Below are positions 1-7,322 of a stretch of 21,421 bases of DNA, piece by piece. This DNA is from JAGPIS01 sp964635545 (lineage in GTDB: Bacteria; Bacteroidota; Bacteroidia; Bacteroidales; Marinilabiliaceae), in assembly GCA_964635545.1 (NCBI GenBank), contig CAZWOA010000057.1:1-21421 (forward strand), in the 5' to 3' direction. The notes under the pieces were generated by a model. It did not search any database and was not told the DNA's origin. It saw only the letters and a list, made by a program, of their open reading frames with translations. The position numbers and the translations under genes are program-made. The first letter of the stretch is position 1. Every line of letters starts with the position of its first letter.

Positions 1-321
1 ACCGATATGCCTGCCGACCTTATTGAAGCATCCATAAAACTTGGTGCTAAAGGGCTTGTTATTGCAGGTGTGGGTAATGGAAATATGAACAAGGCTTCGT
101 ATGATGCATGCGTGAGGGCAGCTAAGAGTGGCATTGTGGTGGTAAGGGCGTCGCGTGTTGTGTCGGGTGCCGTAGGGCGTAATGTGGAGGTAGATGACGA
201 TGCTGCCGGTTTTGTGGCTGCCGACCAGCTTAACCCAGCCAAAGCGAGGGTGCTTCTATCGTTATTGCTGATGACGAACAGCACGCCTGCCCAAATTCAG
301 GAAGCTTTTTTAAACTATTGA
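1..321 (+). CDS. ansB: L-asparaginase, type II, C-terminal part (5' end outside window)
   Basis: This is the last 106 residues of an asparaginase that hydrolyses asparagine to aspartate and ammonia. The reading frame is open from base 1 (Thr-Asp before the first Met), so the gene starts upstream and the Met at base 7 is internal. Recognisable C-terminal landmarks in order are the GVGNGN turn, the VVRASRV segment, and the LNPAKARVLLSLLL helix followed by an IQEAFLNY end. These match the C-terminal domain of E. coli AnsB nearly block by block. The catalytic threonines lie outside the window, so activity, signal peptide and periplasmic location cannot be judged. No terminator follows; the porin gene begins 55 bases downstream and may be cotranscribed. 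Confidence 0.93.
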   Translation, partial: TDMPADLIEASIKLGAKGLVIAGVGNGNMNKASYDACVRAAKSGIVVVRASRVVSGAVGRNVEVDDDAAGFVAADQLNPAKARVLLSLLLMTNSTPAQIQEAFLNY

Positions 322-376
322 TAATTAAAATTTTATGATTCTTTTCAAACGATAGGTTAAATTAAAAACATAATAT

Positions 377-1609
377 ATGAGAAGAGTAGTGCTGTTGGTT
401 TGTGTCGTGCTGTTTTCGTTAGACGCTCTCCCTCAGTATCTCCGCTACAGCTCAGTCGATTCGGTGGGAGGGAAGCCACTCTACGAAGGTTCCATCTTTG
501 TTAAGCTGAAACTTAATGGAGTGTTCGATATAACGGGCGGCCTGCAAGGGCAGGATGTATTTAAGATTGAGCAGATTAATGTGTGGGATAACGATAATAC
601 CCCGAATATCTGGATGGATATGTATCAGTCGCAGATTCGTTTCTCCGGTACCAGGCAGATTAACGGACATGAGGCTACGGGGTATGTGGAGGGCGATTTC
701 TGGGGCGGAAGCGGCCATTTCAGGCTGAGACATGCCTATGTGAAGTACTGGTTCTTCCAATTCGGACAGGATTGGAGCTTCTTTGGCGATAAAGATATCT
801 GGCCCAATGTGTTTGATTGGGATGGCCCGCCAACCGGCGTGTGGTCGAGGGCACCACACCTTCAATTCTTTATCAATAATGATAATGCATGGCGTTATGA
901 ACTTGGTATTGCCCGGCAGACCGATTTTGATATCGATTTCGAAAGTATTGATGATCCGCTTATTGAGCCCACTTCAGGCAATCCGTTCCCCGATTTTATT
1001 GGAGCTATAAATAAACGGATGAGTTGGGGACACTTGCGTTTTACTGCCATCGGAAGGCGCTTTTCATACAAAGTAAAAGGTAAGGGCACCTCTTATGCCA
1101 ATGGCTATGGAGCCACGCTCAGTGGATTAGTGAAAACTCACCCGTTGGTTAATAATACGTTTCAGTTTCAGTTTGTTGCAGGTACAGGGATAGCATCTTA
1201 TCTGGCTTCATATGGCGGGCATAACTATAATGCCTTGCAAAATGGATTGGGTGAGTTGCGTACTATACCGGTGGTAGGGGCTTGGGGAGCTTATGAGCAT
1301 TATCTCACTGCTAAGTGGCACGTTAATGTGGTGGGCGGTTTCAATATGCTAAAAACTCATACCATTGCCGAAAATCCTTTCGATTATGATAAAGTACCAC
1401 TCACAGATGGCGTGCAAAAATTTAGAGGACTATATATGCTTGGTAATGTAATGTATGATCCATTTGAAAATTTCACCATTGGCATTGAATATAATTATGG
1501 ACATAAACGTAATTTTTACGATGGTACTATTAATGGTATAGCCAATTCATCGCATACACAAAGTAGGGATGCCAATAGAATAAGTTTCGGTTTGTTTTAC
1601 AACTTTTAA
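377..1609 (+). CDS. DcaP-like outer-membrane porin
   Basis: This 410-residue protein has an N-terminal signal peptide (basic MRR, then a hydrophobic stretch to about residue 18) and ends in Tyr-Asn-Phe, the terminal aromatic typical of outer-membrane barrels. Alternating polar/hydrophobic strands fill the rest. The segment at residues 115-138, with FRLRHAY and then GQDWSFFGD, resembles the constriction-forming core of the DcaP family, whose Acinetobacter founder is a trimeric channel linked to dicarboxylic acids. The family call is by motif recall. Substrate is inferred only: position just downstream of asparaginase suggests acidic amino acids or C4-dicarboxylates. A terminator follows 40 bases after the stop, so this is the last gene of its transcript. 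A general porin of another family is the main alternative. Confidence 0.8.
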   Translation: MRRVVLLVCVVLFSLDALPQYLRYSSVDSVGGKPLYEGSIFVKLKLNGVFDITGGLQGQDVFKIEQINVWDNDNTPNIWMDMYQSQIRFSGTRQINGHEATGYVEGDFWGGSGHFRLRHAYVKYWFFQFGQDWSFFGDKDIWPNVFDWDGPPTGVWSRAPHLQFFINNDNAWRYELGIARQTDFDIDFESIDDPLIEPTSGNPFPDFIGAINKRMSWGHLRFTAIGRRFSYKVKGKGTSYANGYGATLSGLVKTHPLVNNTFQFQFVAGTGIASYLASYGGHNYNALQNGLGELRTIPVVGAWGAYEHYLTAKWHVNVVGGFNMLKTHTIAENPFDYDKVPLTDGVQKFRGLYMLGNVMYDPFENFTIGIEYNYGHKRNFYDGTINGIANSSHTQSRDANRISFGLFYNF

Positions 1610-1621
1610 GGTAATTGAATT

Positions 1622-1636
1622 GTTACATATTGTAAC
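1622..1636. repeat. Perfect dyad between porin stop and terminator
   Basis: GTTACA, spacer TAT, TGTAAC form a perfect 6-bp-arm inverted repeat 12 bases after the porin stop. It has no T-tract of its own and sits just ahead of the real terminator. It could be a small 3' hairpin or a protein-binding site; nothing in the window decides. Confidence 0.4.
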
Positions 1637-1649
1637 TGCAAAACTCATA

Positions 1650-1673
1650 AAAGCGGGTGTTTCCCGCTTTTTT
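1650..1673 (+). terminator. Rho-independent terminator of ansB/porin
   Basis: AAAGCGGG (1650-1657) pairs with CCCGCTTT (1663-1670) around a 5-base loop, and the T-run continues to 1673. It separates the asparaginase-porin unit from the V-ATPase operon. Confidence 0.9.
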
Positions 1674-2112
1674 ATATGGATTTTATATTAATCGATGTTA
1701 TTAAAATAATACTATAAGAGTTGTGTTATTTTAGGATAATTGATAAAATATTGCAGAACTTTATTAAAATATTGACAATAGTTTTATATGTTTGTTTTAT
1801 CTTTTAAAAAGATATAGAAATATTGTTAAATATTTACAGGATGTATTGAGTTTTAAGGATAGAACTCTTTTGAGATTGTTAATTTTAAACATTAAAATTA
1901 AAATAAGTGTAATAATGTTTAAAAAATAGTTTTGTACTGCTTAATGTTTGTGGAAAAACTAATTTTTATCTATTTTGTCTTACGATTTTAAAGGGTGTTC
2001 TATGCTTATGTGACAGATTATTAGTGAAGTGTAGTTGTTTAGTTAATTTTTTCACTTTAGAATATTTTGTTTCTCTTTTTTAAGTTAATGATTGAAAATT
2101 AAATACGGTGTT
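1674..2112. other. AT-rich intergenic leader of the V-ATPase operon
   Basis: About 440 bases without a credible gene lie here, very rich in A and T with short stop-broken frames. A small ORF at 2088 (ATG ATT GAA AAT TAA) is four codons and not considered real. The stretch holds the promoter candidate described separately at 1947-1977. A second, weaker -7-like TATTTTG sits at 2063-2069 with TTTA 21 bases upstream. No recognisable riboswitch or structured RNA was seen. Confidence 0.6.
1947..1977 (+). promoter_or_regulatory. Candidate Bacteroidota-type promoter for V-ATPase operon
   Basis: TTTG at 1947-1950 is followed after 20 bases by TATTTTG at 1971-1977. This fits the Bacteroidota pattern TTTG, 19-21 bases, TAnnTTTG, with one base missing in the -7 spacer. 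It would give a leader of roughly 130 bases before the ATG of subunit E. It was found by eye in AT-rich DNA, so chance matches are a real risk. Confidence 0.4.
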
Positions 2113-2721
2113 ATGCAAACAAAACTTCAGGAATTGACCAGTAAAATCTACCAGGAGGGGGTTTTAAAAGCCCGTGACGAAGCAGATCAATTGGTTGAAA
2201 AAGCTAAACAGGAGGCAGCCCAAATAGTGGAGGATGCCCGACGTGAAGCAGCAAAAATAGTTGAAGAGTCGGATAAAGCCGCAAAGGAGTCGGCCCGTCA
2301 GGTTGAGTCAGAATTAAAGCTGGCTTCTGGTCAGGCTGTAAGTGCGTTGAAGCAGACCATTGTTCAGCTCCTTTCTCTTAAAGTGGTCGAGCCGGGTGTA
2401 TCAGCCCTGTTTTCCGACCCAAAGTTCCTATCTTCATTGCTTATTAAAATTGTAGAAGGATTTACCGCTAAAGGCGATTTCGACCTTAAAGTACTTCTTT
2501 CGGGTAAAGATCTTGCCAAACTTGATGGTGCTCTGAAAGGCAGCTTAGCCAAAGAGCTCGATAAAGGGGTGGTGATTGAGGCCGACGACCGTATAAAAGG
2601 CGGCTTTAAAATAGGTCCTAAGGATGGCGGTTACCTTATCAGCTTTACAGAGGATGATTTTAAGAGCTTCTTCAAAAATTATCTTAGGTCCAAATCAGCC
2701 GAAATGCTTTTTGATAAATAA
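2113..2721 (+). CDS. atpE: V-type ATPase subunit E (peripheral stalk)
   Basis: This 202-residue protein is the E-type stator subunit that ties the catalytic head to subunit I. Residues 1 to about 85 are a long, charged, alanine-rich amphipathic helix with repeated EKAKQEA / EDARREA heptads, as expected of the stalk coiled coil. The C-terminal half (RIKGGFKIGPKDGGYLISFTEDDF) matches the globular head-binding domain of the family. I chose ATG 2113 over the in-frame TTG at 2092 because MQTKLQELTSKIY is the usual start of bacteroidal E subunits and TTG starts are rare. It is the first gene of the operon; DUF2764 follows after 9 bases. The symbol denotes the V-type subunit E, not the F-type c subunit. 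Confidence 0.92.
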   Translation: MQTKLQELTSKIYQEGVLKARDEADQLVEKAKQEAAQIVEDARREAAKIVEESDKAAKESARQVESELKLASGQAVSALKQTIVQLLSLKVVEPGVSALFSDPKFLSSLLIKIVEGFTAKGDFDLKVLLSGKDLAKLDGALKGSLAKELDKGVVIEADDRIKGGFKIGPKDGGYLISFTEDDFKSFFKNYLRSKSAEMLFDK

Positions 2722-2730
2722 TAAGGCGGT

Positions 2731-3594
2731 ATGAAACGAAACTACTATTGTTTAATTTCAGGACTGCCCGAATGGAAATGGGACGACCGCAAGCCGTCGC
2801 ACACCGTTGAGTCGTTTAGGGAGTTGCTCGCTACCGAGCTTCATGCCGACGATATGAAACTGGTGGAGACCTTGTATCTTCCCTACGATCATGCCAATAT
2901 TCTCAATAAACTCTATAAAAAGGAGGCTCCGCTCGATACTCGTGGTAAATATTCGGCCGATGAGGTGGATATGCTTGCCAGCCCGTTGGTTAATGATATT
3001 GAGCCTAAGCCTGCTGCGCCCAAGTATCTTTCAGTTTTTTTAAACAACTATTTCGAGGCAGAGAATAAACCTGATAGGATTCAGGCCGAAAAAATGCTTG
3101 CCGAAGGGTGGTTCGATTTGCTGGAGAAGAGCAAAAATAAGTTTCTTGTGTTCTATGCAGGATTTGAGAAACTAACCCGCAATATATTCACGGCTATGCT
3201 TGGTCAGAAATATGACACGCCCGTGGCCGATATGCTGGTGGGAGAGAGTGAAATAATTGAGGTGCTGCGTAAAAGCAGGGCTCGCGATTTTGGCTTGTCG
3301 GCCGAGGTTGAGTTTATGAGCCAGTTGCTGCAGATTTTCGAAATAGGTAATCTTCAGGAGAGGGAGATAAGATTCGACCTTTTCCGATGGAATATCTACG
3401 ATGAGAACACTTTTTTCAACTATTTCAGCATTGAGAAGATATTGTCGTTTATCATTAAGCTTCAAATTTTGGAGCGCTGGAATGCCCTGGATGATAAGCA
3501 GGGACGCGAGTTATTTGAGAGGCTGATTGCTGAAATGCAGAACAGTTACGATTTTCCTGAAGAATATAAAACTAGCCATGGAAAGAAAAAATAA
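2731..3594 (+). CDS. DUF2764-family protein, probable V-ATPase subunit C counterpart
   Basis: This 287-residue soluble protein begins MKRNYYCLISGLPEW, the usual opening of DUF2764 proteins, and has no signal peptide or membrane segment. It is rich in aromatic and acidic residues and predicted mostly helical. The same slot between subunits E and A is filled by this family in chlamydial and spirochaetal V-ATPase operons. Subunit C, which couples the central stalk to the membrane ring, is otherwise missing here. The segments around LVFYAGFEKLTRNIF and FFNYFSIEKILSFI recall the helical repeats of subunit C, but that similarity is my impression only. Its last 17 bases overlap the start of subunit A, implying translational coupling. 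Family assignment is fairly sure; the role is inference. Confidence 0.85.
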   Translation: MKRNYYCLISGLPEWKWDDRKPSHTVESFRELLATELHADDMKLVETLYLPYDHANILNKLYKKEAPLDTRGKYSADEVDMLASPLVNDIEPKPAAPKYLSVFLNNYFEAENKPDRIQAEKMLAEGWFDLLEKSKNKFLVFYAGFEKLTRNIFTAMLGQKYDTPVADMLVGESEIIEVLRKSRARDFGLSAEVEFMSQLLQIFEIGNLQEREIRFDLFRWNIYDENTFFNYFSIEKILSFIIKLQILERWNALDDKQGRELFERLIAEMQNSYDFPEEYKTSHGKKK

Positions 3595-5344
3595 AACAAC
3601 CGGTAAGGTCGCCGGTATTATTGCAAACCTTGTAATTGTGGAGGTTAGCGGCCCGGTGGCTCAAAATGAGATATGCTTTATTGAGCACCCCGAGGCTAAT
3701 CTTATGGCAGAGGTAATTAAGGTGCTTGGTAAAAATGCTTACGTTCAGGTGTTTGAAAGTACACGTGGACTGAAAATAGGCACCGAGGTTTTCTTTGAAG
3801 GACACCTGCTGGAGGTTACTCTTGGCCCAGGTATCCTGTCGCGCAACTACGATGGATTGCAGAACGACCTTGATAAAATGGATGGTATATTCCTTAAACG
3901 AGGCCAATATACCGACCCACTTAACCGTGAGCAGCTGTGGAGCTATAAGCCTATTGCCAATGTGGGCGATAGTGTGAAGGCCGGCGACTGGCTTGGCGAG
4001 GTGGATGAAAATAATATGCCGCACAAAATAATGGTGCCCTTCAAATTGGAGAAGAGTTTCACTGTGAAGAGTGTGGTAGAGGCCGGTGAATACAAGGTTG
4101 ATGATGTAATTGCTGTTATCACCGATGCCGAAGGTAATGATATCAATGTTACGATGGTGCAGAAATGGCCTGTTAAAATGGCTGTGCGTACCTACCGTGA
4201 TAAGCCGCGCCCCTTCAAATTGCTGGAGACAGGTGTTAGGTGTATCGATACTCTTAACCCTATTACCGAGGGTGGTACAGGCTTTATACCAGGCCCGTTC
4301 GGAACTGGTAAAACTGTGCTTCAGCATGCTATTTCAAAGCAGGCCGAAGCCGATATCGTTATCATTGCCGCTTGTGGTGAACGTGCCAATGAGGTTGTAG
4401 AGGTATTCTCCGAGTTCCCACACCTTGATGACCCCCGCACAGGACGTAAACTTATTGAGCGTACCGTGATTATAGCCAATACTTCAAATATGCCGGTGGC
4501 AGCCCGTGAGGCTTCTGTATATACAGCTATGGCCATTGGTGAGTATTATCGTGCCATGGGATTGAGGGTGTTGCTTATGGCCGACTCCACTTCGCGCTGG
4601 GCCCAGGCTCTTCGTGAGATGTCCAATAGGCTTGAGGAACTTCCGGGCCCTGATGCGTTCCCGATGGACCTCTCGGCAGTGGTGTCAAACTTCTACTCCC
4701 GTGCCGGTTATGTGTATCTGAATAACGGAGCTACCGGGTCCATTACTTTTATAGGTACTGTATCGCCTGCCGGTGGTAACCTTAAGGAGCCTGTTACCGA
4801 GTCAACACGTAAGGCAGCCCGCTGTTTCTACGGACTTTCGCAGGCGCGTGCCGATAGTAAGCGTTACCCAGCCATTGATGCCATCGATTCATACTCTAAA
4901 TATCTCGAATATCCCGAGGTGCAGAAGTATCTTGCCGAGAAGGTGAGCGATGAGTGGCTTGAGCAGGTTATCACTGCTAAAGACCAGTTGCTGAGAGGTA
5001 AAGAGGCCAAAGAGCAGATAAATATCCTTGGTGATGATGGTGTGCCCATCGAATTCCATGAGCGTTTCTGGAAAGGTGAGCTTATCGACTTCGTGATTTT
5101 ACAGCAGGATGCGTTCGATAAAATTGACTCGTCAACCTCCATGGAGCGTCAGCAATATATGCTCAATAAGGTGTTGCAGGTTAATGAAACCAGCTTAAGT
5201 TTCGATGCTTTTGAAGATGTGCAGAACTTCTATAAGGAGATTATCAACGAATTTAAGCAGATGAACTACTCTGAGTTTAAATCTGATAACTTCCTCGGAT
5301 ATGAGAAGAGCATTGACGAGCTTCTGAACCAACGAAAAAACTAA
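3578..5344 (+). CDS. atpA: V-type ATPase catalytic subunit A
   Basis: This 588-residue subunit hydrolyses or makes ATP in the A3B3 head. The Walker A loop is GPFGTGKT at residues 239-246; the Walker B region is LLMADSTSRWAQALRE with Asp336. The A-specific bulge domain lies ahead of the P-loop (about residues 110-190), and the SNFYSRAGYV and KRYPAIDAIDSYSKY blocks follow. The start at 3578 (MERKNKTTGKVAGI) aligns with the usual A-subunit N-terminus. An upstream in-frame ATG at 3527 would add 17 residues lying fully inside the DUF2764 gene and is unlikely. It overlaps the previous gene by 17 bases and is 30 bases from subunit B. The symbol follows V-type usage. Confidence 0.97.
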   Translation: MERKNKTTGKVAGIIANLVIVEVSGPVAQNEICFIEHPEANLMAEVIKVLGKNAYVQVFESTRGLKIGTEVFFEGHLLEVTLGPGILSRNYDGLQNDLDKMDGIFLKRGQYTDPLNREQLWSYKPIANVGDSVKAGDWLGEVDENNMPHKIMVPFKLEKSFTVKSVVEAGEYKVDDVIAVITDAEGNDINVTMVQKWPVKMAVRTYRDKPRPFKLLETGVRCIDTLNPITEGGTGFIPGPFGTGKTVLQHAISKQAEADIVIIAACGERANEVVEVFSEFPHLDDPRTGRKLIERTVIIANTSNMPVAAREASVYTAMAIGEYYRAMGLRVLLMADSTSRWAQALREMSNRLEELPGPDAFPMDLSAVVSNFYSRAGYVYLNNGATGSITFIGTVSPAGGNLKEPVTESTRKAARCFYGLSQARADSKRYPAIDAIDSYSKYLEYPEVQKYLAEKVSDEWLEQVITAKDQLLRGKEAKEQINILGDDGVPIEFHERFWKGELIDFVILQQDAFDKIDSSTSMERQQYMLNKVLQVNETSLSFDAFEDVQNFYKEIINEFKQMNYSEFKSDNFLGYEKSIDELLNQRKN

Positions 5345-5374
5345 TAACAGCCTAAGCTAAAAAAATATAAAAAT

Positions 5375-6694
5375 ATGGAAACTCAGGCTTTTCAAAAAAT
5401 ATATACTAAACTAACCAACATCACTAAAGCTACGGTGTCGCTTAAAGCCACCAATGTGGGTTACGACGAGATGGCAATGGTGCATGGCAGGTTGGCGCAG
5501 GTGGTTAAGATAATGGGCGATGATGTTATACTTCAGGTGTTTGAGGGTACCGAGGGTATTCCTACCAATGCCGAAGTGGTGTTTCTTAGTCGTCCGCCAC
5601 AGCTAAAAGTGGGCGACCAGCTTGCAGGCCGTTTCTTCAACGCCTATGGCGACCCCATTGATGGTGGTGCCGAAGTGGAGGGAGAGACTCGCGATATCGG
5701 TTCGCCATCGGTTAACCCGGTGCGCCGTAAGCAGCCCTCGCAACTTATTGCAACGGGTATTGCAGGTATCGACCTTAATAACTCGTTGGTTACAGGTCAG
5801 AAGATTCCGTTCTTTGCCGACCCCGACCAACCCTACAACCAGGTGATGGCCAACGTGGCGCTGCGTGCCAAGGCCGATAAAATCATATTGGGAGGCATGG
5901 GCCTTTCCAATGATGATTACCTATACTTCAAAAATGTGTTTGACAGTGCAGGTGCGCTTAACCGCATCATCAGCTTTGTTAATACAACAGATAACCCGCC
6001 TGTGGAGAGGCTCCTGGTGCCAGATATGGCACTTACGGCTGCCGAGTATTTCGCGGTTGATAAGAATGAGACTGTGCTTGTGCTGCTTACCGATATGACG
6101 CTCTATGCCGATGCTTTGAGTATTGTATCAAACCGTATGGACCAGATTCCATCGAAAGACAGTATGCCCGGTTCGCTCTATTCCGACCTTGCGCGCATAT
6201 ACGAGAAGGCGGTGCAGTTCCCCGAGGGTGGGTCGATAACCATTATCGCCGTTACAACTCTTAATGGTGGAGATATTACCCACGCCATCCCCGATAATAC
6301 CGGTTATATCACAGAGGGACAGCTGTTCCTTCGTCGCGACTCGGAGATTGGTAAGGTAATCGTGGATCCGTTCCGCTCGCTATCGAGGCTCAAACAGCTG
6401 GTGGCCGGTACGCAGACTCGCGAAGACCACCCGCAGGTGATGAACGCTGCTATCCGTCTTTATGCCGATGCTGCCAATGCACGCACCAAGATGGAAAACG
6501 GTTTCGACCTCACCGATTATGATGAGCGCACGCTGGAGTTTGCACGCGAGTACTCCAATAATATTCTTGCCATCGATGTAAATATCGATACCACCGAGAT
6601 GCTTGAGATGACATGGAACTTATTCCGTAAATATTTCTCGGCACCCGAAGTGGGTATAAAGCAAGAGTTTATGGATAAGTACTGGTCTAATTAA
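5375..6694 (+). CDS. atpB: V-type ATPase regulatory subunit B
   Basis: This 439-residue subunit is the non-catalytic nucleotide-site partner of A. The P-loop position (residues 141-157, GQKIPFFADPDQPYNQV) lacks the GKT of a working Walker A, as is normal for B subunits. The block DPFRSLSRLK carries Arg338, the position of the arginine finger that completes the catalytic site in A. Full-length, with the conserved GRFFNAYGDPIDGG segment at about residue 85. It follows A by 30 bases and precedes D by 28 bases in the same operon. No anomaly seen. Confidence 0.97.
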   Translation: METQAFQKIYTKLTNITKATVSLKATNVGYDEMAMVHGRLAQVVKIMGDDVILQVFEGTEGIPTNAEVVFLSRPPQLKVGDQLAGRFFNAYGDPIDGGAEVEGETRDIGSPSVNPVRRKQPSQLIATGIAGIDLNNSLVTGQKIPFFADPDQPYNQVMANVALRAKADKIILGGMGLSNDDYLYFKNVFDSAGALNRIISFVNTTDNPPVERLLVPDMALTAAEYFAVDKNETVLVLLTDMTLYADALSIVSNRMDQIPSKDSMPGSLYSDLARIYEKAVQFPEGGSITIIAVTTLNGGDITHAIPDNTGYITEGQLFLRRDSEIGKVIVDPFRSLSRLKQLVAGTQTREDHPQVMNAAIRLYADAANARTKMENGFDLTDYDERTLEFAREYSNNILAIDVNIDTTEMLEMTWNLFRKYFSAPEVGIKQEFMDKYWSN

Positions 6695-6722
6695 TCTGTT
6701 GTCAAACTAAATATTACCTGTC

Positions 6723-7322
6723 GTGTCAGTTAAATTTCAATATAATAAAACCTCACTCCAGAATCTTGAGAAACAGCTCAAGGTGCGAGAACGGGCGTTG
6801 CCAACCCTTAAAAATAAGGAGTCGGCGCTGCGTATGGAGGTGAAGAAGGCAAAGGACAGGGCACATGAACTTGAAAAACTGCTTCATGAGAAACTCACAT
6901 CCTACGACAATATGGTGCGTCTATGGGGTGAGTTCGATACTTCGCTTGTAAAGGTTAAGGATGTGCAAATTAAGTTCAGGAAACTGGCCGGAGTTAGCAC
7001 CCCTTCGCTCGATAATATCGATTTTGAAGTGGAACCGTTTTTTATTTTCGACCGTCCTTTGTGGATCCTCGAAGGTGTGGCGCTTGTAAAGGAGCTTGCC
7101 TCAATTGCAATAGAGCAGGATATATTTATCCATAAGATGAATCTGCTCGACCATGCCCGTAAGAAGAGTACCCAGAAGGTGAATCTCTATGAGAAAGTTC
7201 AAATACCGGGGTACAATGATGCTATTAGGAAGATTAAACGATTTATAGAAGATGAGGAGAACCTCTCCAAAGCAGCTCAGAAAATTGTGAAAAGCAGAAA
7301 AGAACAGGAGGTGGAGTTATGA
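6723..7322 (+). CDS. atpD: V-type ATPase subunit D (central rotor stalk)
   Basis: This 199-residue protein is the rotor shaft. It opens (V/M)SVKFQYNKTSLQNLEKQLKVRERALPTLKNKES in overlapping blocks typical of subunit D, forming the N-terminal arm of an antiparallel coiled coil; the C-terminal arm is the charged helix from about residue 155 (KKSTQKVNLYEKVQIPGYNDAIRKI and on). The start is GTG at 6723; no ATG lies closer to the conserved N-terminus. Length is normal for the family. Its stop overlaps the start of subunit I in an ATGA, and its last codons contain a strong ribosome-binding site for that gene. No subunit F gene accompanies it. Confidence 0.93.
   Translation: MSVKFQYNKTSLQNLEKQLKVRERALPTLKNKESALRMEVKKAKDRAHELEKLLHEKLTSYDNMVRLWGEFDTSLVKVKDVQIKFRKLAGVSTPSLDNIDFEVEPFFIFDRPLWILEGVALVKELASIAIEQDIFIHKMNLLDHARKKSTQKVNLYEKVQIPGYNDAIRKIKRFIEDEENLSKAAQKIVKSRKEQEVEL
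7306..7311 (+). promoter_or_regulatory. Perfect Shine-Dalgarno AGGAGG for subunit I inside subunit D
   Basis: AGGAGG ends 7 bases before the ATG at 7319 and lies within the last codons of subunit D. Most other starts in this window show at best fragments such as AAGG. Combined with the ATGA stop-start overlap it fixes the start of subunit I and suggests coupled translation. Confidence 0.75.

Noticed and set aside
452..865. Minus-strand ORF of 137 codons opposite the porin
   Set aside because: Low-complexity shadow of the barrel gene with no supporting features.
1787..1794. TATGTTTG, an exact TAnnTTTG match
   Set aside because: No TTTG-like -33 box at 19-21 bases upstream and more than 300 bases from the next start; expected by chance in AT-rich DNA.
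1927..1934. TAGTTTTG, another exact TAnnTTTG match upstream of the V-ATPase operon
   Set aside because: No -33 box at the right distance; the pair at 1947-1977 fits better.
2088..2102. Four-codon ORF just before atpE
   Set aside because: Too short and out of frame with atpE; no ribosome-binding site; regarded as chance.
1674..2112. Riboswitch or small RNA in the V-ATPase leader
   Set aside because: No conserved riboswitch core or stable GC-rich hairpin could be recognised by eye.
3572..4327. Long minus-strand ORF of 251 codons opposite subunit A
   Set aside because: It lies fully against a conserved coding region, has a composition typical of an antisense shadow and no recognisable motif.
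5375..6694. Missing Walker A lysine in subunit B as a sign of a dead gene
   Set aside because: B subunits normally lack a functional P-loop; the rest, including Arg338, is intact.
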